Of a stretch of 6,194 bases of DNA, positions 1-4,638 are shown piece after piece. This DNA comes from Clostridia bacterium (GTDB taxonomy: Bacteria; Bacillota_A; Clostridia; Lachnospirales; Lachnospiraceae). The stretch is taken from NCBI GenBank assembly GCA_012515365.1, contig JAAYYM010000094.1:1-6194 (forward strand), read 5' to 3'. The position numbers and the translations under genes were made by a program. Position 1 is the first letter of the stretch. Each line of letters begins with the position of its first letter. The notes under the pieces are model-generated. The model saw only the letters and a program-made list of their open reading frames with translations, had not been told where the DNA came from and did not search any database.

Positions 1-520
1 ATGTAATCTCCCACATCGGATAGCCACAAACTTCATCCTGTTTTCCTGTCAAAACTGCCAGTGAATCCTTCTGCGACTGATGCCACGGACGCATGCCAAA
101 TGCCGGAGCGCCAAGTCCATAAAGAGAAGCTGTATCACAAATTGTTGTCAGTAAATAAGTCAGATTTGTGTTATCAGAATATCCTTGGAACCACTTTGGT
201 TTTGCACTTTTGATCCGGTCAAAATCAATATCTCCAAGTATTTCACACATCAGCTCCCCGCCACCGCAGGAAATTAAAACATCATTTTTATCGCTACAAT
301 AAAATGTTTCAAATTCCTCTGCACAAAGTTTGGGCAGATTACTGATCCCGATTCCACTTCCTTCATAACAGTTTGGTCCGATTAATATCTGATAACCCAA
401 TTCAGCAAAACGTTTTTGTGCTTCTTTAAAGGCACTTCTATATGGTTCGATGTTGCAACCAAACGACGGTGCCACAAAACCGATTGTCCCATTTTCTTTT
501 AAGAACTCCGGGTATTTCAT
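1..520 (-). CDS. Peptidase S66 (LD-carboxypeptidase/MccF) family protein, N-terminal part
   Basis: The first 173 residues are visible; the gene continues past the left edge, where about half of a typical 300-350-residue protein would lie. The family includes murein-recycling LD-carboxypeptidases and the microcin C self-immunity peptidase MccF. Support comes from the N-terminal IGFVAPSFG (13-21), the glycine-rich SCGGGELM (84-91) at the nucleophile elbow, DIDFDRIKSAKPKWFQGYSD (97-116), which contains the conserved GYSD motif, and YG at 134-135. In LdcA and MccF the nucleophile is the Ser in GGxxS; here that alignment puts Leu90 at the site, so the usual serine is apparently absent. The Glu and His of the triad would be in the missing C-terminus. 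There is no signal peptide and eight cysteines, suggesting a cytoplasmic protein. The start ATG at 520 has AAGGGGGG 9 nt upstream. It is 47 nt after the FAD gene and may be the last or an additional operon member. Family assignment is strong; substrate and activity are unknown. Confidence 0.85.
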   Translation of the reverse strand, partial: MKYPEFLKENGTIGFVAPSFGCNIEPYRSAFKEAQKRFAELGYQILIGPNCYEGSGIGISNLPKLCAEEFETFYCSDKNDVLISCGGGELMCEILGDIDFDRIKSAKPKWFQGYSDNTNLTYLLTTICDTASLYGLGAPAFGMRPWHQSQKDSLAVLTGKQDEVCGYPMWEIT

Positions 521-529
521 ATACTTAAG

Positions 530-537
530 CCCCCCTT
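530..537 (-). promoter_or_regulatory. Ribosome binding site of the S66-family gene
   Basis: AAGGGGGG on the minus strand is followed by 9 nt and then the ATG at 520. It supports this start, and the encoded N-terminus (FVAPS motif near residue 15) is at the expected distance for the family. It lies in the 47-nt gap after the FAD gene; I saw no convincing promoter or hairpin terminator in that gap. Confidence 0.7.
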
Positions 538-586
538 GATTCCTTTTTACTCAAATTCTATTCTCGCTCAGATTCCATTCTCACTC
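536..586 (-). repeat. Degenerate 17-bp tandem repeat, three units
   Basis: Read on the minus strand, three adjacent units start with GAG: GAGTGAGAATGGAATCT (586-570), GAGCGAGAATAGAATTT (569-553) and GAGTAAAAAGGAATCAA (552-536). Units 1 and 2 agree at 14 of 17 positions; unit 3 matches unit 1 when a one-base gap is allowed. The first unit encodes the last codons of the FAD subunit (SENGI and the first two bases of the stop), and the others fill most of the gap before the S66-family gene. It probably arose by slippage or small duplication; a regulatory role is possible but unsupported. Confidence 0.6.
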
Positions 587-1386
587 AAAAAATCTGCAAG
601 CAAATTATGACAGACTGACTTTCTGTATTCAGAAGAAACTCGACCTCTGATCGGTACGATTTTCTCTGCAAAACGATCCAGATATGCTCCCTTACATGCT
701 TTTGCCTCATCAATCGTTTTACCAATCAGCATATCATCTATTTCGGGACATCTGATCACAACATCTGATACAGCACCATAAGAAGTTGCCAAATGCGTAA
801 TTACTTGATTTTCTATTTTGATAAGTCCGGCAAAGGAAACTCTTGAAATCGCCAATGCCCTTCTTCCGCCGACCTTTTTATGATAATATATACATCCACT
901 TACATCAGGAATCCAGATTTCTACGATTAATTCATCATCCTTCAAGGCAAGTTGCTTTCTTCCTTGATAAAACTCCTGCATAGATAACAGTCGCTGCTCA
1001 TCTTTACTCTTAAGCAGTACCTTTGCATCCGTAACAAACAGGATCAATACACTGTCTGCCTTTGCTGATCCGTTCCCTAGATTACCACCTATTGTTCCAA
1101 GATTACGGATCGCTGGGGCTGCGATTTTTTTAAGTGCATCCTTTAGGATATCCGGTGTCTGCTCATGAGCTATCAACTCTGTAAACGTACAAGCGGCACC
1201 GATTTTCACATAACCGTCTTCTGTCACGACCTGTTTCATCTCAGGTACTTTATGTAAAAACAGATAAGGTACCTGATCGTCAGCTTTGATCATCAGGTCC
1301 GTACCACCAGCATAAGGAACTACCTGCATAGAAGCCCGCAGATCCAGTGCTTCCTTTAAGGATTGTGCAACATATCCGTTTACCAT
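568..1386 (-). CDS. xdhB: Xanthine dehydrogenase-type FAD-binding subunit
   Basis: This 272-residue medium subunit of the CO dehydrogenase flavoprotein family (FAD_binding_5 then CODH flavoprotein C-terminal domain) binds FAD and passes electrons to an acceptor such as NAD+ or ferredoxin. Diagnostic motifs are PYAGGTDLMIK at 24-34 and RNLGTIGGNLGNGSAKADS at 94-112, the two FAD pyrophosphate-binding loops. KVGGRRALAISRVSFA at 171-186 and the C-terminal IRGRVSSEYRK at 246-256 are also typical. Its five cysteines are scattered, and there is no inserted 4Fe-4S loop as found in 4-hydroxybenzoyl-CoA reductase, which supports an ordinary xanthine dehydrogenase-like protein. The ATG at 1386 has a strong AGGAGGGG 8 nt upstream and overlaps the end of the iron-sulfur gene. 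The last codons (SENGI, TGA) form the first copy of a 17-bp tandem repeat that continues downstream, so the C-terminus may vary between strains. The physiological electron acceptor cannot be read from the sequence. Confidence 0.93.
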   Translation of the reverse strand: MVNGYVAQSLKEALDLRASMQVVPYAGGTDLMIKADDQVPYLFLHKVPEMKQVVTEDGYVKIGAACTFTELIAHEQTPDILKDALKKIAAPAIRNLGTIGGNLGNGSAKADSVLILFVTDAKVLLKSKDEQRLLSMQEFYQGRKQLALKDDELIVEIWIPDVSGCIYYHKKVGGRRALAISRVSFAGLIKIENQVITHLATSYGAVSDVVIRCPEIDDMLIGKTIDEAKACKGAYLDRFAEKIVPIRGRVSSEYRKSVCHNLLADFLSENGI

Positions 1387-1871
1387 AGTCCATTCCCCTC
1401 CTTAGCTGCAATACCGATTGCCCTGACAATTGCATTGTAACCTGTGCAGCGGCACAAATTGCCGGCAATGCCATTCCTGATTTCCTCTTCATCCGGATGT
1501 GGATTTTCAGATAAAATGCATTCTGATGCAAGAATCATTCCCGGTATGCAAAATCCACACTGCACGGCACTAACTGCAGCATATGCCTGATCTAATACTG
1601 CGAAACGTTCGGTTTTTGAAAAGCCTTCTATCGTGACAATGTTACTTCCATCGACTCTTCCCATTGCCACCATACATGAATTAGTCAGTTTCCCATCCAT
1701 AATGACAGAGCACGCACCACATTCGCCTTCTTTGCATCCACATTTTGTCCCCGTAAGTCCATAGACATCACGCAGTGCATCCAACAGGCGATCCGTTGCT
1801 TTTCCTTCATAAATAACTTCTTCATTATTCAGAATAAAACTAATCGGCTCATCTATTTTCTGTTTCATCAT
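1380..1871 (-). CDS. xdhC: Xanthine dehydrogenase-type iron-sulfur subunit (two [2Fe-2S])
   Basis: This 163-residue small subunit carries electrons from the molybdenum centre to FAD. The N-terminal plant ferredoxin-like domain has C46, C51, C54 and C66 in the pattern C-x4-C-x2-C-x11-C (within GCKEGECGAC). The C-terminal helical domain holds the second cluster with C105, C108 (QCGFC), C140 and C142 (CRC), and Q104 is the usual pterin contact. All eight ligands are present and the length is typical of separate small subunits. C44, in GTKCGC, is an additional cysteine next to the first cluster. The start ATG at 1871 overlaps the upstream TGA as ATGA and has AGGGGGTG 8 nt upstream; a second ATG follows immediately and is less well spaced. 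The TAA stop overlaps the FAD gene by 7 nt. It most likely serves the molybdenum subunit directly upstream; whether it also serves the large subunit at 4639-6194 is unknown. The symbol follows E. coli naming. Confidence 0.95.
   Translation of the reverse strand: MMKQKIDEPISFILNNEEVIYEGKATDRLLDALRDVYGLTGTKCGCKEGECGACSVIMDGKLTNSCMVAMGRVDGSNIVTIEGFSKTERFAVLDQAYAAVSAVQCGFCIPGMILASECILSENPHPDEEEIRNGIAGNLCRCTGYNAIVRAIGIAAKEGNGLW
1395..1402 (-). promoter_or_regulatory. Strong ribosome binding site of the FAD subunit gene
   Basis: AGGAGGGG on the minus strand is 8 nt upstream of the ATG at 1386 and lies inside the iron-sulfur subunit gene. It is close to the consensus and fixes the start of the FAD subunit, giving a 7-nt overlap with the preceding gene. 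Confidence 0.8.
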
Positions 1872-4009
1872 GATGCGCTCACCCCCTGCTCAGTTTTCTC
1901 TTCCAGTAACACCTTCATCGTATCTTCTGCTGTAAACGGTGCATGATAAAGCGGTCTATTAAGTGCCTGCTCCATTGCCTCTACATAAGCTCCGGCGGCT
2001 CCAACAAGTGGAAGTTCACCGGCTCCCTTTGCACCATACGGTCCAAGCGGATATTCCTCAACATGCATCATAACCTGCATATTAGGCACATCGCGCGAAG
2101 TCGGGATCAGATAATCACTCAGACTGTTATTTCGAATACGTCCCTTTTCATTCGCCGCCATATATTCTATAGAAGCATAACCAATACCTTGAAGGAATCC
2201 ACCTTCCATCTGCCCTATTACAATGTTAAGATCGATTGGAGTGCCTACATCAAATGAACCATAAGCTCCTACTACTTTTGTCGTAGCAGTCAGTGTATCG
2301 ACTTCTACTTCAATTGCATTGACGCCCCATGCATAGGTCGGATAAGCATCACCCTTAAACTCATCAAGTGAAAACGGCACAACAAAATCAGGCTCCTTGA
2401 AATGTTCCTCTACGATCTGATCCACTCCTTCTTGCCATTCGACTTTCAGCTTGATGGCAGCACGGCGTAACAGTTCACCCACCGTCATTAGTGATCTGGA
2501 TGCTACGGTAGGTCCTGAATCAGGAACTCGGTCTGTATCTGGATTTTCTATCCTTATTTGATCGAGCGGAAGATTTAATTCCTTTGCCACGATCTTACTG
2601 AAAGTCGTCTTAAGTCCTTGTCCAATGTCTGTATTCGATGCAAGGATTTCTACTGTTCCATCCTCATATTTATGTAATTTTGCAACAGCCTTGATCAGAT
2701 CACGCTCTCCAGAGCCGGTAAAGCCCGCACCATGAAAATACAGCGACATCCCGATTCCTCTTCGATATCTTGCATCTGCCTGCTGATTCTGATAGGCTTC
2801 CTTTTTCGTCCTATAGTCGCATGCCTTTACAACCTCTTCCACCATAGCCGGAATTGGAACCGGAAAATGATACAGACCACCAGTTGACGTACGATCTCCC
2901 TGTTTTACAAGATGTTTGAATTTAAAATCTAAGGCATTGATACCAAGCTTGTCTGCTACATGATCCATCATCCGCTCTACCGCAAAAAAGGTCTGAGGTG
3001 CTCCAAAGCCACGATATGCTCCACAAGGAGTCGTGTTCGTCTTGACTGCACATCCATGCACGCGAAGATTTGGAATGTTATAAACTCCATTTGCGCAAAT
3101 GATTCCTCTTTGAAGGACAACAGCTGACAATGTCGTATAAGCACCTGCGTTGAACATAATATCTAAATCCATGGCTGTGATGGTTTGGTCTTTTACTGCA
3201 AACCTGTATCTACACAACGATGGATGTCTCTTACTGGTAAATTCCATATCCTCACGTCTGTCGTAGATCACGCGGACCGGTTTGTCTGCTTTCATTGCAG
3301 CAACTGCCGTCTGACAGGCTAGGATCGACGGATATGCTTCCTTTCCTCCGAATCCTCCACCAGTCACTGTCTGCATGACCTGTACATGCTCATCATCTAG
3401 TCCGGTCGCAGTCTTCAGTGCGCCAAATACATAATAAGGACATTGCATAGAACCACGAATGATTAGCTTTCCATTAACAAACTCACCGATCATCCCCTGC
3501 GTTTCTAAATAAGCCTGCTCCTGATATCCTGTCTCGAATTCTTCGGAGAATACCTGATCAGCCTCTTCAAATGCCTGATCAACATCTCCATTTCCATAAT
3601 GGTAATCAAAAAAGACCGTATCATGCTCACGTATATCAAGAATTGGCGGCAGCTCCTCATAATCGACCTGTATTTCTTTTACGATCTGCTCCACTACCTG
3701 CTCTGATGGACCCACTACCATTAAAATAGCTTCTCCGATATATTCCACTGTCTCACGTGCGAAAACCGGCATATCATCCTTAACGATCGCTACCTTGTTT
3801 TCTCCCTTTACATCCTTGCGATCTACAATAAAATATCCCTCCGGAAGCTTAGGCAGGGTAATTTTATTAATCCTCGCCTTTGCCTTAGATGAATGCAGTG
3901 TCTTTCCAAACAGCATTCCTTTCTTTGGATAATCTGCCACATACCGAGATCGACCGCTCACTTTATCAGCATGATCCTTTTTCACTACAGATTCGCATAT
4001 TGGTTTCAT
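1868..4009 (-). CDS. xdhA: Xanthine dehydrogenase-type molybdenum-binding subunit
   Basis: This complete catalytic large subunit has 713 residues from the chosen start. It belongs to the xanthine dehydrogenase/aldehyde oxidoreductase family: an N-terminal hammerhead domain (about 15-125) followed by the molybdopterin-binding domains. Visible motifs are GYQEQAYLET at 161-170, with Q163 matching the Mo-contacting Gln767 of bovine xanthine oxidase; GGGFGGKE at 217-224 (E224, purine binding); AYRGFG at 331-336 (R333, purine binding); DIGQG at 461-465; SGPTVASRS at 498-506; and GAKGAGE at 659-665 (E665, catalytic base). Retained Glu and Arg argue for purines rather than aldehydes. I chose the ATG at 4009 (MKPICESVVK): it forms an ATGA overlap with the mocA stop and has AGAGGTGG 8 nt upstream. 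The in-frame GTG at 4021, which adds four residues, lies inside that Shine-Dalgarno site. The iron-sulfur and FAD subunit genes follow with overlaps, giving an L-S-M trimer operon. The symbol follows E. coli naming. The exact substrate is inferred. Confidence 0.92.
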   Translation of the reverse strand: MKPICESVVKKDHADKVSGRSRYVADYPKKGMLFGKTLHSSKAKARINKITLPKLPEGYFIVDRKDVKGENKVAIVKDDMPVFARETVEYIGEAILMVVGPSEQVVEQIVKEIQVDYEELPPILDIREHDTVFFDYHYGNGDVDQAFEEADQVFSEEFETGYQEQAYLETQGMIGEFVNGKLIIRGSMQCPYYVFGALKTATGLDDEHVQVMQTVTGGGFGGKEAYPSILACQTAVAAMKADKPVRVIYDRREDMEFTSKRHPSLCRYRFAVKDQTITAMDLDIMFNAGAYTTLSAVVLQRGIICANGVYNIPNLRVHGCAVKTNTTPCGAYRGFGAPQTFFAVERMMDHVADKLGINALDFKFKHLVKQGDRTSTGGLYHFPVPIPAMVEEVVKACDYRTKKEAYQNQQADARYRRGIGMSLYFHGAGFTGSGERDLIKAVAKLHKYEDGTVEILASNTDIGQGLKTTFSKIVAKELNLPLDQIRIENPDTDRVPDSGPTVASRSLMTVGELLRRAAIKLKVEWQEGVDQIVEEHFKEPDFVVPFSLDEFKGDAYPTYAWGVNAIEVEVDTLTATTKVVGAYGSFDVGTPIDLNIVIGQMEGGFLQGIGYASIEYMAANEKGRIRNNSLSDYLIPTSRDVPNMQVMMHVEEYPLGPYGAKGAGELPLVGAAGAYVEAMEQALNRPLYHAPFTAEDTMKVLLEEKTEQGVSAS
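1880..1887 (-). promoter_or_regulatory. Ribosome binding site of the iron-sulfur subunit gene
   Basis: AGGGGGTG on the minus strand lies 8 nt before the ATG at 1871, inside the 3' end of the molybdenum subunit gene. It favours the first of two consecutive ATG codons and, with the ATGA overlap, suggests coupled translation. Confidence 0.7.
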
Positions 4010-4620
4010 CTTCCATCCCACCTCTTTACTTTATTTATGAGCATGTTATAGTCTGACATAGTATCGATGTCAGTCAGACATCCCGCATCGATCAGCTCAA
4101 CATACGCTGTCTGATCCTCGTACTGACTCCATAGTTTTCTCAATCCATCCCTTCCCTCAAAGGAAAGAATAGACTCCTTCATCCGGCTGTTTATAAGCGG
4201 CGGATGTTTTTTATATCCGTTTATGAGTGGAAAGACAAGCATTGCATCTGTCTCTTCCATTTTCTTTTTTAGTACATAATAGGTTTCTGTCTGAATCAAC
4301 GGCATGTCCCCCGGAAGTAGATAGAATGCATCACAATCCCCCAATATACTGACGCCCTTTTTTACAGAAGCAAGCATATCCGTTGTAGCATATTCTCTAT
4401 TATAGATGCAGACCACCTGCTCACGTTTCGACAAGACCTGCTCAATCTCATTCCCTCTGTGACCGATCACTACGATTACCTGCCTGATGCCAACATTGAG
4501 CATACTGTCTACACTTGATTCAATGATCGTTTTTCCATGTAACGGCATCAGAGGTTTAAAGTTTCCGACACCCATTCTCGTTGAGAGTCCTGCTGCTGTA
4601 ATAATACCATTTAGCTTCAT
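4006..4620 (-). CDS. mocA: MocA-type molybdenum cofactor cytidylyltransferase
   Basis: This 204-residue NTP-transferase (MobA/MocA-like fold) probably joins CMP from CTP to molybdopterin to form the molybdopterin cytosine dinucleotide used by xanthine dehydrogenase-family enzymes. Visible motifs are AAGLSTRMG at 9-17 (nucleotide-binding loop), FKPL with K22, NREYA at 74-78, LPGDMP at 102-107 with D105 as the likely metal ligand, HPPLI at 139-143, GLRKL at 159-163 and DIDT at 184-187. The AAG form of the loop and the HPPLI block fit MocA (TIGR03310 type) rather than the GTP-using MobA. Two residues (within VGN, 18-20) seem extra between RMG and FK compared with the usual family spacing. It lies between two molybdenum hydroxylase large subunits, and its TGA stop overlaps the next gene's start as ATGA, which supports a maturation role for one or both enzymes. 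The ATG is preceded by GAGG at an unusually long 13-nt spacing. Length is normal for the family. Confidence 0.88.
   Translation of the reverse strand: MKLNGIITAAGLSTRMGVGNFKPLMPLHGKTIIESSVDSMLNVGIRQVIVVIGHRGNEIEQVLSKREQVVCIYNREYATTDMLASVKKGVSILGDCDAFYLLPGDMPLIQTETYYVLKKKMEETDAMLVFPLINGYKKHPPLINSRMKESILSFEGRDGLRKLWSQYEDQTAYVELIDAGCLTDIDTMSDYNMLINKVKRWDGR
4018..4025 (-). promoter_or_regulatory. Ribosome binding site deciding the xdhA-like start
   Basis: AGAGGTGG on the minus strand ends 8 nt before the ATG at 4009. An in-frame GTG at 4019-4021 overlaps this site, so the site favours the ATG. That ATG also gives the ATGA stop/start overlap with mocA, implying translational coupling. Confidence 0.75.
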
Positions 4621-4638
4621 ATTTTAAACTTAACCTCA

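Noticed and set aside
521..567. Terminator or promoter in the gap before the S66-family gene
   Set aside because: I found no stable hairpin followed by a T-run and no convincing -35/-10 pair; the gap is mostly the tandem repeat and a ribosome binding site.
547..570. Selenocysteine readthrough of the TGA ending the FAD subunit gene
   Set aside because: Readthrough would add only a few codons before TAA, within a tandem repeat. There is no visible SECIS-like hairpin, and selenium in these enzymes is a cofactor ligand rather than selenocysteine.
568..1386. 4-hydroxybenzoyl-CoA reductase-type flavoprotein subunit
   Set aside because: The inserted loop with four cysteines for a 4Fe-4S cluster is absent.
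1280..1531. Minus-strand open frame of 83 codons spanning the FAD and iron-sulfur gene junction
   Set aside because: Both overlapping genes have diagnostic motifs and good ribosome binding sites; this frame has neither.
1943..2257. Plus-strand open frame of 104 codons
   Set aside because: It lies wholly inside the well-supported molybdenum subunit gene on the other strand, and its translation shows no recognisable domain.
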